A stretch of 64,000 nt of DNA from contig CM065298.1 in assembly GCA_032871835.1 (NCBI GenBank), positions 11,103,096 through 11,167,095 on the forward strand, written 5' to 3'. Below the pieces are notes generated by a model. It saw nothing but the letters and a program-made list of their open reading frames with translations, did not search any database and was not told where the DNA came from. Shown here piece by piece: positions 51,480 to 64,000 of the stretch; the first letter of the stretch is position 1; each line of letters opens with the position of its first letter. This DNA comes from Dipteronia dyeriana. Taxonomy: Eukaryota; Streptophyta; Magnoliopsida; Sapindales; Sapindaceae. Made by a program: the position numbers and the translations under genes.

Positions 51480-54400
51480 GGCTGAGATTCTAGTTTAATT
51501 AACAAATCCATCAACTGTAGTTTTGCTAATTTTTGGAATTGAAAGTTTGAATTTTGTAGCATTGTGAAATTAATCCATTAAAAAAAAGGGGAGGAAGAAG
51601 ATGATTAATTATTTGATGGATTTGGCACTCAAATGCAGTAATCTCAGTTGTCCTTTGCCCAATTTGGCAAAATGAATTAGAAATGATTTTTATCTTCATC
51701 GGATATTTTAGAAGAAAAAATACACATCACATATTAGAACTTCCGGTACACCATACACCTCCCCTTCAACATTTTATAAGTAGGATTGTGTAGTTTTCTT
51801 TCGATAGTGTGAAGTATATCCTATAAAATACATATATAAATCATACATTTAATTTATAAGATTATTATTATAGTATATATATATATTCTTAAAAAAATAT
51901 TATATATATATAATGATTTTATTTTGGTGGTGGAGAAGAAGTGTGTGGACAAAAAATCTAGTTGGACAAGTATTTATGGAATCAAGAAAATGGTGCAACA
52001 CTTTTATGAGACCGGAGGGCCATTTAAAAGGATGGGTTGCCCATACCTAAACTACATTTACACATGACCACTTGGTTGCCTCACTCATAGTATATGCTCT
52101 CTTTTTTATTGGCCTATTTTGTGGGAAAAAAAACAAAAAAAAAATATAATTGATTTTGTGTAAATTATAAATAAATAATATTTGGGTATTAAAATTATGA
52201 CCCTATCGATGAAAGTATTGCACATGATATTTTTCTTTTTCTTTTTATACTTGTTTCATAAATTGGACCACATAATATATTTCTATTAATAGGGTCAACA
52301 TTTTATCTGCACATTATTCATTTATAATTTAAAAAAAAATAAAAAAATTCTTTCGATAAACACAATCACACTTATCACAATATAATCTTTAAGAGCACAT
52401 GATTCCTTTAAAATATTGGAATTCAATTGACTATTTTAATTTCATCTTTAGAAGTGTCATCATAAACACAATATTGAAGAATAAAATTGGTTTCAACTCA
52501 ACTTCTAACAACTTGGTTTATACAAAAATAAAAAAGTTTATTATGAATATTAAATCATGCGTATACTTATTCATATTTTTAAATAAAAAAGAATAGCATG
52601 ATTTATTATACATAAACATGTTGAAACATTTCATGCTCATACTTTTATTTAGATTTTATTTATTTTTACGTTCAAAACTCACAAATCTCATGTTCAGAAC
52701 TGATTCCGTAATTAATTGTAACAAAGTCTTGTAAATGTTTGAAGTTATGATCGATATTCTAGGGATTGTTAAATATTATTGATTTTCTCATCACGGGAGC
52801 AAACCAAAAACAGTAGAGAAATTAAAGAGGAATTTTTTAAGTAAATCGAGGGACAAAATTACTGGGCATAGATTTCAGTGAGGAGAATAGTGATTTGTCA
52901 ACTGGGAATTTATACCAATTAAACCAACATCGTCCTCTGCACGTACCATCTTTATTGGAGATGAAACCAAGGAAAAAAAGAAAGAGAATCCATGAAAAGA
53001 AACCGAAAACTGAAAAATAAATAAATATATATAATTAATATATATTTTTTTTTTTAAGTTTGAAAAGAATTTTGCTGGTGTGTGCTTAGCTTGCAAAATG
53101 GAGCACAAAGTCATGTGCAGCCAAGTGATCATAATTAATTTAATTTAAAATAAAATAAACTAAAAAAGATTTAGGTGTTCATTGAGATGATATGTGACTG
53201 TCCACCACCATAGTTTAGACACTTGATCTTCCATTTGATATTGATGTACATTTATATTTATATGTGTGCATGTGGGTCCACTTTTATTGTGTCTGATTTA
53301 TGAATTATGAGCCAAAATCTTTTGATTTTTATCAATTCTTTTCATAGATTTTAATACTTAATTATGTGAGTGGTCATGGTCTAGTTTTTTTTTTTTAATT
53401 ATTAATAGCAAAATTAGCAAAGGTATTATAAATGTTGGAAAAGGTTGGAGCAACCTCTTTGTTTAATTTTCTTTTAATGGTCACTGCCCATCAATACAAA
53501 TTAGACTGAATTACATTACTCTAATTAATTAGTTAGGATTTGAATTTAAGAATTTTATTGGATGTAGAAAATTCTTATTATGTACCATTATTGATTAATC
53601 ATATTTTCTAATTACAATGGAATCAACCCAAATAATGCAAACATTATTCAATTTTCTGTTTTAACGAATGTACGATTAGAAGTAGATAAATGTAGCTAGC
53701 CATGTACCTAGGTCATGCTTTTAGGGAAAGTATCCAGCAATATTTCTATTCATTGATAAAAAAAAAATAAAAAAAAAACTTAAAAATAGTTTTCTTACAA
53801 TAAAACTGGAGATTTAACCTAGAGATTGAATTTATTTAATTTTTATTTGGTGCATATGATGTACTATTTTTTTTTGATATACATTCAAAAAAGCTTTCAA
53901 ATTTGTAAAGTATATTTGTGATATAATATCATACACAAAAATAAGTATCGATACTTTGACTGAAATATCTTTAATATTTTTTGTATATTGATGGAATCGA
54001 TATAAAAACATCATTAATATCCCAAAATTTTGATAATATTAGCTATATTTTCACCAAAACTTCTAAAAAATTAGACTCTTGAGTTTTCCACCGGAGCCGT
54101 TATGTATTTCTTTCTGTATGGATCGTTAATCTATGAAAATTGCTCAATCTTGAAAACAAGTCGATGGAAATAACATATAGTCACACGGTACTTTTCCTAT
54201 TCTAAGAACACCAGAAATCAAAATACCAAAAACACAGTACAGAAAAGTACAGGAATATATGTACAATAACATCATATTGATTGTCTCCATTGTGTGTATA
54301 TGCTATACAATACAATGCAAGAAAATGAAATTATTAGCATATAAAAAAAATATACAAAAAGCAAAACTATATGGAAAATATTATTAAAATGCATGTGAAT

Positions 54401-54868
54401 TGAAAGAGATCGAGCGTAATAGACATTATGCATGTGAAAATGAAGGAAGAGCACATGTGAATTGTACGTGACGTGCATGACTGCAAATAAAGAACTGTAG
54501 TTTAAGATAATATTTCCGAACAAAATTCAGAAATGGGTTTATTGATCCTTTGTCTAGGGATCTTTCCATGTTATTTTGTTTTCATTTTCAACATTGTTTG
54601 CCCCACCCACATCGCATTTCCTCTACTATTTTTCATTATTTTATCTCACTTTTCTGTCCTTTTCTCTATTGTGTAATATTAATTAATTATTGTACTAAAA
54701 TCGTAGCTTTTTTAGAATCGTTAGAATAGATTCTAATTACCTTTATATATATATTATACAATAGATGGGATGCCATGTATATATCTCTTTTTTAAAAGTA
54801 GCTTAACCAGTTTGATATTTGAATTTTAATTAAATATAAGCTATATATTAAATATATTTGATATAATG
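51480..54868. other. Gene-free stretch after the GATA gene
   Basis: 3' UTR to roughly 51600, then AT-rich DNA with (TA)n runs (51875-51910). No coding or transposon match that I can defend. 51930-52085 is less AT-rich and looks unique. Confidence 0.5.
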
Positions 54869-54869
54869 G

Positions 54870-55481
54870 GATGATGTTGATATAATGGTAAACCGGTGAC
54901 TATCACACATACACCATTAAAATTGTCGAGTTAAGGCATATTCCGTCTCTCTTTCTAGAATGAATTAATTGTAATAGAAATTCTTCAATTTTTTTCATAA
55001 TAATTAGATGAAAACATGCATCAACTCTTAGCATAAGTGGTAACTCACTTTTCATATTTCTACATCGTATATATTATGGGAGTAGATATCTCATATTATA
55101 AAATTAGATATTTGTATAACATATGTATTGTTTGATTTCGATAAGTCCTGGTAGACCATCGACTTAAATAGTCATTGTATGACGAGATAATATTGGTATA
55201 GTGGTGACCATCACACACACACCCTTCAAATTGTGAGGTTTAGTCGTATCTCGTCTCCCCTCCACAAATTAATTGTAATAACTACATCATGAACAAATCT
55301 TCAAATTTTGTCGGAAATCATAATAATGAGATGAAAACCGGCTTAAACTTTTAGCATAAGTGGTAAGACACTTTTCTTATTTCCATTTTTGGAAGTAGAT
55401 ATCTCCTATTACTATAATAGATATTTATATTGTATATATATAATACTGTATGTTCTCGATAAGTCCTAATATACTCTTGAC
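54870..55481. repeat. Diverged tandem duplication, two units of about 300 bp
   Basis: 54870-55163 and 55181-55481 share ATAATGGTA/TATAGTGGT, CACACATACACC/CACACACACACC, TTTAGCATAAGTGGTAA-type words, AGTAGATATCTC and GATAAGTCCT in the same order. Function unknown; it may be two copies of one old element. Confidence 0.7.
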
Positions 55482-55489
55482 TAGACTGT

Positions 55490-56340
55490 TCCATTTTGTA
55501 GCTGTTTTTCATTCCGTTTTCGTTTTTATTTTTTAAAAATGATTTTGAAAAAACGTTTGTTAACCGTTCTTTATTTTATTTTCAAAAAAAAAAACCAATA
55601 TTAAAAGTGAAAGATTTGAATTGTTTTTTGTTTTTCATTTTTTTCTGTAAAAAATCATTTTTTTAAATATCAATTGTAATGTGTTTGTCTGTTTGATATG
55701 ACCAGGAGAAGACGAGACAAGATTATTAAATGATCAAAATGTCCCTCTTATATATATATATTTCAGAATAATTTATTTTCAACTAGAACTAAAAGTATTC
55801 ATGCAATATATATATATATATATATTATAATATAATATATATAATATTAATATATCATATAAATATATATATAATGTTATTATATACAATAATATATATA
55901 GGATATATATAAAAATATATAATATTTTAATATATTATTATAATATAAATGTTAATATATGTAATAATTATAATTATATATTTATAATTTAATAATTTAG
56001 TTTTGATTAATTCATTTTTTGATATGTTTTTCAGAATTAATTTTTAATGTGTTACTTTTATTTAATTTAAAAATTACAATACAAAAATTATATTGGTTAA
56101 TTATTTAATCAATTTGTTTATAGTTGTATTAATATTAAACAAAATGCCAAAATTGATATTTCAATTTTTGATAGTTTTCGGTTAACCTACTAGACGCGTT
56201 TTTTCCGTTTCATTTTCAAAATACAGTTTTCAGTATATGCTACCAGACGTATTTTGAGAATTCGAAACTGAAACAAAAATATTGTTTTCATTTTCATTTT
56301 TATTTTTGAAAAACAACAACTGAAAAACGCTTACAGGATG
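55490..56340. mobile_element. Possible long-inverted-repeat element
   Basis: The left part (TAGCTGTTTTTCATTCCG, near 55499) is roughly complementary to the right part ending AACAACTGAAAAACGCTTAC (near 56335). CCTAATATACTC before it and CCTAATATTCTC after it could be the target duplication. The interior is TA-rich and non-coding. The arms are imperfect, so the call is tentative. Confidence 0.4.
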
Positions 56341-56347
56341 AGCCCTA

Positions 56348-57873
<1,526 letters not shown>

Positions 57874-58160
57874 AAGGATAAGAATGATTTGATTTGTTAT
57901 TGTTCCTTAAATGTAGGGATTCTCTAGATTAGGAAAGTCGATCAATTATGAGTATGTATATATAATTACAGAATTACAGTTATAAACTTTTCTAATTTAG
58001 AGAATCCTTAACTTAAACAAGAACAAAATTAATCAAATTAATTTTTTCTACAGAATCCCTTAACTTAATGAGCAAGAATAAATCAAATCAAATTCAACTT
58101 TCCTAATATAGAGAATTCTAAACTTAAGGAACTAAAACATATCAAATCATTATATCCTTC
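57874..58160. repeat. Fold-back-like repeat with one inverted and three direct arms
   Basis: The left arm (57874-57940: AAGGATAAGAATGATTTGAT, ... GGGATTCTCTAGATTAGGAA) is complementary to 58097-58159 along about 60 bp. Two further arm-like copies, in the same orientation as the right arm, lie at about 57985-58035 and 58048-58090. No ORF and no certain target duplication. Confidence 0.6.
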
Positions 58161-59250
58161 TATAAAAGGGAATGAAAATGAAATGGAAATCAAGTTCAAT
58201 TGGCAAAGAATCGGGAAATGGATATTGATATTTTAGGAGAGAATTAAGTTTCCTTTCCGATAGAAGCTTAAGTTCTAATTTTTGTATGACACTCATATAA
58301 CTTGATTCTCAATCAATTTTAATTAATAAACAATGTAATCATAAATGAAAAATTAAGTTATATTTCTCTAATTAAGGATTACAAATCATAAATTAAGTTT
58401 CATTCCCCTCATGGAAATTCATGATTAGTAAATACTCAATTAGATTAACACGCCAAGTTTTTGACCCGTTAAATTCTTTTTTTCTTTTCATATTTATACA
58501 ATCACATAATGGCTATATATATTGAAAAAAATTGAAATCTTAACTCCATTCACAACAAAAGAGTTCGTATGACTTTGTTGTTCTCTTGGACCACCCTAGA
58601 CATTATATGATCAATAATATATAAATTCAAATTAGAGGCACATGGCATGAGTACGCAAAGACAAGACTAGCTAGCTAGTTGGGCTATTTGTGATCCTAGC
58701 TATAGTTCCATATGATTTTTTTTTTGAAGGGATAGTACCATATGATATATATAATCTAGTTCATATATTCTTGTCACATGAGTCCTATTAGACAACTTTG
58801 ACTATGCAATGCGTATATGATATATCATATATGGTCAAACAATATTATTGATTGATTTTGTTTATTTTAAGCATTTGTTAGCTATATGTATACATATGAA
58901 AGAAAAGCTGGCAATCTGGCATTCATGTTGACTATAAAATTTTGGTATGTCATTGGCCTTGACTTTTAATAAAAAATTATTCTACTTGTTTTTATCTATT
59001 TTTTTATTTATGTTTTTGATATAATTTTACAAGTAGAGGCTTTAATTTTTATTTAGAGATGTATTTTGATATATAAAGGGTACAAATCTTGTGTTATTGA
59101 ATTGATGACCGTCTTTGAATTAATATGACCTCTTTCATATTTAAAGATTAATTATAAAAATACATGAATATTTATAGAAATTAACATCTACTTTTCCATG
59201 AAACTACATCTTTCAAACTCAACGTGGGGTGGGATTGAGTTTGACACGGT
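58161..59250. other. Gene-free stretch
   Basis: AT-rich, with TATA-type runs and no coding match on either strand. Confidence 0.5.
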
Positions 59251-59472
59251 GCTAATTATATTTTATTTTTTTGTACAGAATTATAATTATTTGAATATAT
59301 AAGATTGGAATAAATTGATTTATATACAAATATGGTACTATTTTAAAATATATATATAAAAATGGTATTTTTAAAATAAATTATAATACATATTATAATT
59401 CTTTTTCCACATTTACTGATTTTACTAAGACGTATTAATTTTTTTTTAATTTTTTTTTATATCATTGTAACT

Positions 59473-59673
59473 ATGAAACAAATTGGCCTTTTGGAAAATC
59501 CCTGTTTTCCTACTATTAATTTCGTTCCTAGGCTAGCTAATAAAGTTGCTCATAGTCTTGCAAAATTGGCTCTTATTCACAAGGGTGAGTTTGTATGGTT
59601 GGAAGATTGTCCTCTTTCAGTGGAGAGTCTGGTCTTGGGTGATAGCTTGATGTCACGGGCCGTCCAATTTTGA
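59473..59673 (+). pseudogene. LINE RNase H-like C-terminal fragment
   Basis: The 66-aa frame contains NFVPRLANKVAHSLAKLAL and then FVWLEDCPLSVESLVL. This is the end of the RNase H-like (RVT_3) domain found in plant LINE polyproteins and related dead-end ORFs. Upstream catalytic parts are missing. Confidence 0.75.
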
Positions 59674-59706
59674 TCCAAGGAGCCTAAACAAAACCTAATA
59701 TTATGC

Positions 59707-59855
59707 ATAAGCCCTTTGAGGATTCTAGAGTAGACCTGGTAAAACTGGTTCGTGAGTCGGGTTTGACCAAACCCGACACTAGGTATAAGCCATTTGAGGA
59801 TTCTAGAGTAGACCTGGCAAAACGGGTTCGTGGGTCGGGTTTGACCAAACCTGAC
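59707..59855. repeat. 78-bp tandem duplication across the hAT left end
   Basis: 59707-59784 and 59785-59855 repeat the same order: LINE UTR (ATAAGCC(C/A)TTTGAGGATTC), target site TCTAGAG, and element tip (TAGACCTGG). Because flank and element tip are repeated together, the duplication came after the hAT insertion. Confidence 0.75.
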
Positions 59856-60483
59856 ACGACCCATTTATTAAATGGGTAGTGTCAGGTCAACCCGTTTATT
59901 AAACGGGTTGAACTTCTCAAACCCGACCCAACCCATTTAATAAACGTATAACCCAACACGACCCGTTTATAATATGTTTGATTTTTTTTCTATATTAATA
60001 ATTATTAAAAGTATAATATAAATCTAAACTAAAAATATCCTTAAAAAACCAATAAATAACCAACTAAATCAAATCTCAATTTAGACGAGCCACAAAAAGA
60101 CTATAAAGTTTATACGGTCCACAAATGATAGAATATATATATATATATATATATAAACCAAACAATTAAAATTAATAAAAACGATAAATAAAGACCGATA
60201 GTATGAACGTTAAAACAATATAAAAATTAGTTATTTATCATTAAATCATAATTGTTGTTGCAAGTATTCCCCCAATTAATTTTAAATTATACATTTTTCA
60301 CAAACTAATCGTGTAAACCCGTCAACCTGTTTATGAAACCCGACCCGACCCATTTATTAAACGGGTTAAACGGGTCAATCCGTTTACCAACCCGAACCCA
60401 TTTAGCTTCACCCAACCAAACTCAACTCAAATTCGTTGGGTTCGTGTCAACCCGTCGTGTCGTGGCCCAAATTGCCAGGCCTA
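59809..60483. mobile_element. hAT-type non-autonomous element (675 bp)
   Basis: Ends TAGACCTGGCAAAACGGG and ATTGCCAGGCCTA form an imperfect terminal inverted repeat (TAG.CCTGGCAA). The 8-bp flanks TTCTAGAG (59801-59808) and TTATAGAG (60484-60491) match at seven positions. The interior is rich in ACCCGTTTATTAAACGGGTT-type palindromes and has no ORF. It resembles 31324-31911 in composition. Confidence 0.8.
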
Positions 60484-60932
60484 TTATAGAGTCTTCTCCA
60501 CTCATCTAGCAAGGTCATCATTGGAAGACTCTAGGAACATTCTAGAACTCTCTTGTAAATATCTACGATTGTGAATACTTGTAGAGAAACCTAGATACAT
60601 GTAGAACATTCTGGAGACTTAATCTTCACCATTAGACTAGAGTAGTCTAGAACATTCATTGAGGAGGTGAACCACTTTAAATAGGTAGCCTCTCAATTGT
60701 AAGGCATCCAAGCCAAGAATACTTAAAGCATTGTAAAACTTTCTCATAGCAATACACTTTGCCTTATTTTCATACAAAGCTCTTCTAGTCCTTCCATAGT
60801 CTATCTAACCTTGGAGAGTGATCAAGTAAAGCTTACTTAGCAATATCGCCCAAAAATTGTCTAAGTCCCGTGACACCTAGCTCTTTGTAATCTTTTCTTG
60901 TTTAATGAAGTGTCTTTTTCTCAAAAAAAAAA

Positions 60933-61893
60933 AACAAACTTAAAAAAAAGTAACAAAATTTGTTTGGGCCGCCTACCAAAGTAGCCCATTCATGCTTTGT
61001 TTTAGTGTTCGCTAGGCCCAGTCAAAGACCATTTTTAAAAAAAAAATTGGAGTTTGATAAGAGTACTAATGATATAATTTTTTATTTATTAATATTTTTT
61101 AATAAATTCAGTCAATTTGTAAATTAATTAATTATAATATGTATTTTTTTACTGCATTTATCTATCCGCATATCTATACCATATATATATTTCGAAAAGC
61201 TTTGGTTATTGATAGGATTTTGAGAGTCAACCCAAACTCGACCGTCCATCTATAAGGTATTCCCCTGGGGGCAATTATAATATGTATTATAATTTGTTTT
61301 GTAAAAATACCATAATTTATGTATAAATCAATTTTATGCAAATCTTATATATTCAAATTTATTATAATTAACACTTACACACCTCAACTTTGGTCAGAAC
61401 TGAGAAGAATCTTTGAGATTGTGGAATTCTGAATTCTGATTTCTCTCTAGTGAATTTATACAGTTTCTCATAAAGATTAATGAAGTGAAAATTTGATCTA
61501 ATTATGTGAATCCAAATGTTGGTGGGGAACTGCAAGATAATGACTGATGACCAAATATTTTTCTCTGCTTTCATTTTCACGGAAAACTGTTTTACAGCTC
61601 ATATTCATGCAAAAATCCTCCATGAAAATGAACCAAAATCACAAACATTTATCTCCAACCATAAAACAAACTGACCAATCAATTGATAAATAAATAAAAC
61701 TAACAAAAGGGCAATAATATATATGAACATGAATGATGAATCACGGGGTGTGAATGAGAAGTAGAGTTTGCTTTATTCACTTGTAATCGTGACCTCAAAT
61801 TTCCACACACTAACACTACATACATTATATTTCAAGTCAAAGATGAGACCCCGTGAGTACTGTGTGGTGACAAAAAAAAAGTGATTTTGAGGC
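60933..61893. other. Gene-free stretch before the 120-aa gene
   Basis: Contains the right arm of the outer inverted repeat (61272-61372) and otherwise unique AT-rich sequence. 61700-61893 is probably promoter of the next gene. Confidence 0.45.
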
Positions 61894-61900
61894 TATAAAA
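61894..61900 (+). promoter_or_regulatory. TATA box of the 120-aa gene
   Basis: TATAAAA lies 169 bp before the ATG at 62063. It would place transcription start near 61925-61930, ahead of both upstream ORFs. Confidence 0.55.
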
Positions 61901-61949
61901 TGGGCAAGTATTTACATGAAATTGAGAAAGAAAAAACATCGTTTGTGGT

Positions 61950-62060
61950 GGTGATATGGGCTGCAATCAACTTGGCTTGTTTGTTGAGAGATTAGGGTTA
62001 TGGTGATATGGGCTGCAAGTCTGCAACCAACCTGGTTTGTTTGTTGAGAGATTAGGGTTA
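61950..62060 (+). repeat. Tandemly duplicated leader with two upstream ORFs
   Basis: GGTGATATGGGCTGCAA begins each unit (61950 and 62002) and GTTGAGAGATTAGGGTTAT ends each. The second unit has about 7 extra bases. The duplicated ATGs open uORF1 at 61956-62006 (16 aa plus stop) and uORF2 at 62008-62055 (15 aa plus stop). uORF2 stops 7 nt before the main ATG. Confidence 0.7.
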
Positions 62061-62062
62061 TT

Positions 62063-62991
62063 ATGGCTAACATTTGTTGCCCCATTGAAATGGAGCCTAA
62101 GACCTTGAATCAAGGCCAACTAAATATTGCCAGGGTAAGCTGATGGTTTTTCTCCCTCTTGTTTTTGATCTCTCAATTGTTTTCTATATATGATCATCAT
62201 TTTCAAATTTAGAATACAATTCAATTTTGTAGGATACATGTTATATTTACTATTGAAAGATTGTTTTCAAAGAGAAACAAACCCATTTTAATAAGATTCT
62301 CTATGTTTTTTTTGTTTTACAAAAAATAATAAGTCGAGTGTATATTACAGATCAAACATATCCTTAAAATCTTCAATATTTATTTATGAATCTTTAGATT
62401 TAATACTAATGGGATAATTTTATGTGAGATTTTTACATCTATAACATGACAATGTCACGTCCCGATGATGTGCTAGGTGAATGGTCATATATAAAAGTCA
62501 ATACCAGAAAAACAAACAAACAAAATCATGTTGTTTTAACAGTTATTTTGTTTTTGTTTTTTTACATAGTCTTAACAGTTTTTTAATTGTGTTTAAAACA
62601 GGAAGTGGCTGCAGATGTAGTTCAAAAAATGGAATCAAAAGAAGCAACAATTGCACTCATCAAGGTTAGTTTAAATCCATTATATTACATATCTTACAGT
62701 ACTGCATTTAAAATCTTTATAGTTTCTCTAACCAAACTTTCCTGTGAATTGTGGTTTTTCCAGGGCTTGGAAAGTGTTAGAGAAGAGCAAAATTATGAGC
62801 AGATTTTTAAGGAAGAGAATTCTCATAATAAGTATGTAATTGAAGGAAGTTGTGCCATTATTAATTCCATTGAAAAACCGCCCCAAGTCATTGAAAGACC
62901 TTGCCAGTGTTCTCTCATGACTAATATCAATATTGCAGCAGAATCCCCTGATCAGAATAATCTCAAAGAGCCCCTCTCTGCTCCTTTTTGA
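62063..62991 (+). CDS. Small protein of unknown function (120 aa)
   Basis: Exons 62063-62134, 62602-62664 and 62764-62991 join at phase-0 GT-AG introns (467 and 99 bp; acceptors AAAACAG and TTTTTCCAG) into 120 aa. It starts MANICCPIEMEPKTLNQGQL and continues NIAREVAADVVQKMESKEAT; a short helix is likely there. The C-terminal half is polar and contains several Cys (SCAI, PCQC). There is no signal peptide or membrane segment. The correct frame through three exons and the clean splice sites argue for a real gene, but I do not recognise the family. The first ATG after the duplicated leader was chosen because it opens the only frame that splices cleanly. Confidence 0.72.
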
Positions 62992-64000
62992 AACTTTTCT
63001 TAAAACATGTCTCGGATTGTTGTTTTTTTTTCTTTCCAATTTTCGTAAATAGATAAATGAGAAGTGTCGTGGTTCTACTTTTTAATATACATGTTGCTTC
63101 GCATATTACCTTTTAACATGGGTGGTAGCTACGAATTATAGTCCCATATCACTCCGTTTGAACACTAATGAAAGTGCAATCGATAAGTGTGAGGGCAACC
63201 TTCACCCTATGAACTAGCTTTTGAAGTTGAGTTAGACCTAAGACTACTTTCACATGGTATCAGGGTTGGATATACCCAATGATGGGCTAGACCCACTTTC
63301 ACACTAGCAAGTATGTAGCTACCTTCCCATTCACTTCAATAGTGGAGTTACGTTCAGGTACATTTTACCTAAGAGTTTTTTGTCCGATATTGTGACCCGT
63401 ATTAAGATTTATGTAATAATTTGAAAGAAAATATATTGATTGAATAATTTTGTATATACTTCTAGATCTTATGTCAATAGCAATGGTAATTACATATAAA
63501 GAGGGAAAGAATAGTCAATGGTGTAATCAAAACAAATCAACTCCTCATGAAAGTCTTATTAGAAATCAACTCCTTATACAAATCGACTTCTTACATAATA
63601 ATTTTACAATCAATCTTGATCAAAGTCTTCTTAAAAAACGACTCCTTATGAAAGTAATCATGATAATAATTCTCCAATCAATCTTAGTCATAGTCTTCTT
63701 AGACTAGAACTTCTTATGAAAGGTAAGTATAATAATAATTTTACAATCAATTTTGATCGATATCTTTCTTCTACCATGGCTATAATATTGATTTCTAACC
63801 TAATTCAAAAATAATAATTTGTAATGTTAAGTCAACGTGCATTAATGGAGTCAAATATTTTGAAGATATTGTGTAAGATACTAAGATGTAGTCGGTTGAG
63901 TTGTAAAAAAGAACAAATTATTACCAAATGTTGTGACTAGTAGTGCGTTAACAAATAAAAATCTAAAGAGGAAAAGCCAAATAAGTGATAAGCACCGTTG
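62992..64000. other. Downstream stretch with an LTR/TRIM-like remnant
   Basis: TGGTATCAGGG at 63255-63265 resembles the initiator-Met primer-binding site of plant retroelements. It is preceded by TTTCACA and a short LTR-like segment with AGTCCCATATCACTCCGT (about 63142). After about 63450 there is a short repeated block (AATCAACTCCT(T/C)AT-type words, 63525-63715). No gene. Confidence 0.4.

Larger units (their letters stand above)
59440..60932 (+). mobile_element. 5'-truncated LINE 3' end, split by a hAT element
   Basis: A terminal RNase H-like segment (59473-59673) is followed by a long 3' UTR. It ends TTGTAATCTTTTCTTGTTTA, ATGAAGTGTC and a run of A at about 60921-60932, the usual tail of plant L1-type LINEs. 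The 675-bp hAT element interrupts the UTR. The 5' boundary is approximate. Confidence 0.65.
59251..61372. repeat. Outer inverted repeat enclosing the LINE/hAT block
   Basis: 59251-59400 and 61272-61372 are inverted copies. Shared in opposite orientation are TTTGAATATATAAGATT, AAATTGATTTATA and AAATTATAATACATATTATAATT. They may be the ends of an older DNA element into which the LINE was inserted, or two independent copies of one repeat. Confidence 0.55.

Noticed and set aside
53090..53140. miR169-like precursor (AGCCAAGTGAT)
   Set aside because: Only a short match to the mature sequence and no hairpin arm nearby.

Overview
The window is plant nuclear DNA, almost certainly from a eudicot. It is AT-rich, its genes have short GT-AG introns, and it holds plant-type families (CHX cation/H+ exchangers, a subfamily-I GATA factor, SEC13). 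It also carries a decayed insertion of chloroplast DNA and many plant transposable elements. No bacterial, viral or CRISPR-type system is present.

Layout. (1) 1 to about 6300: a nuclear plastid insertion (NUPT) in plastome order rbcL(-), atpB(+), atpE(+), trnM-CAU(-), trnV-UAC(+), trnV-ndhC spacer. rbcL, atpB, atpE and trnV each carry a disabling lesion. (2) About 6570-9770: relics of PDR/ABCG full-size ABC transporters from at least two gene copies, with a dense heat-shock-element-like array between them. (3) 10721-26712: a nested transposon complex. A fold-back DNA element with arms of about 340 bp or more is split by a 15-kb Tat-type Ty3/gypsy retrotransposon (11063-26111, TSD GAATT). That element is itself split by two solo LTRs (16172-17222, TSD GTAGT; 18128-20264, TSD AGTAC). 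Between pol and its 3' LTR it carries an antisense, spliced accessory ORF. (4) 27.5-39 kb: two divergently oriented CHX genes, each with three exons and an apparently complete reading frame. A hAT-type MITE and a GATCGAGA minisatellite lie between them. (5) 39.7-43.1 kb: a solo LTR (TSD GATAG) ending about 0.9 kb before the ATG of an intact SEC13 gene. (6) 43-50 kb: gene-poor, with a cluster of six CACGTG G-boxes, a small MITE and an old tandem duplication. (7) 50.3-51.5 kb: a two-exon GATA transcription factor. (8) 51.5-61.9 kb: gene-poor, with tandem duplications, inverted-repeat elements, a CT/AT microsatellite, and a LINE 3' end carrying a hAT MITE. (9) 62.06-62.99 kb: a three-exon small protein gene of unknown function, with a tandemly duplicated leader that contains two upstream ORFs.

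Five loci look functional: the two CHX genes (probably endomembrane or plasma-membrane K+/Na+/pH homeostasis), SEC13 (COPII coat and nuclear pore), the GATA factor and the 120-aa protein. They do not form a pathway. I found no convincing novel multi-gene system. The most unusual material is the four-element nested transposon complex with its antisense ORF, the HSE array, the G-box cluster and the duplicated uORF leader. All coordinates and splice sites were read by eye; no alignment or database search was run.
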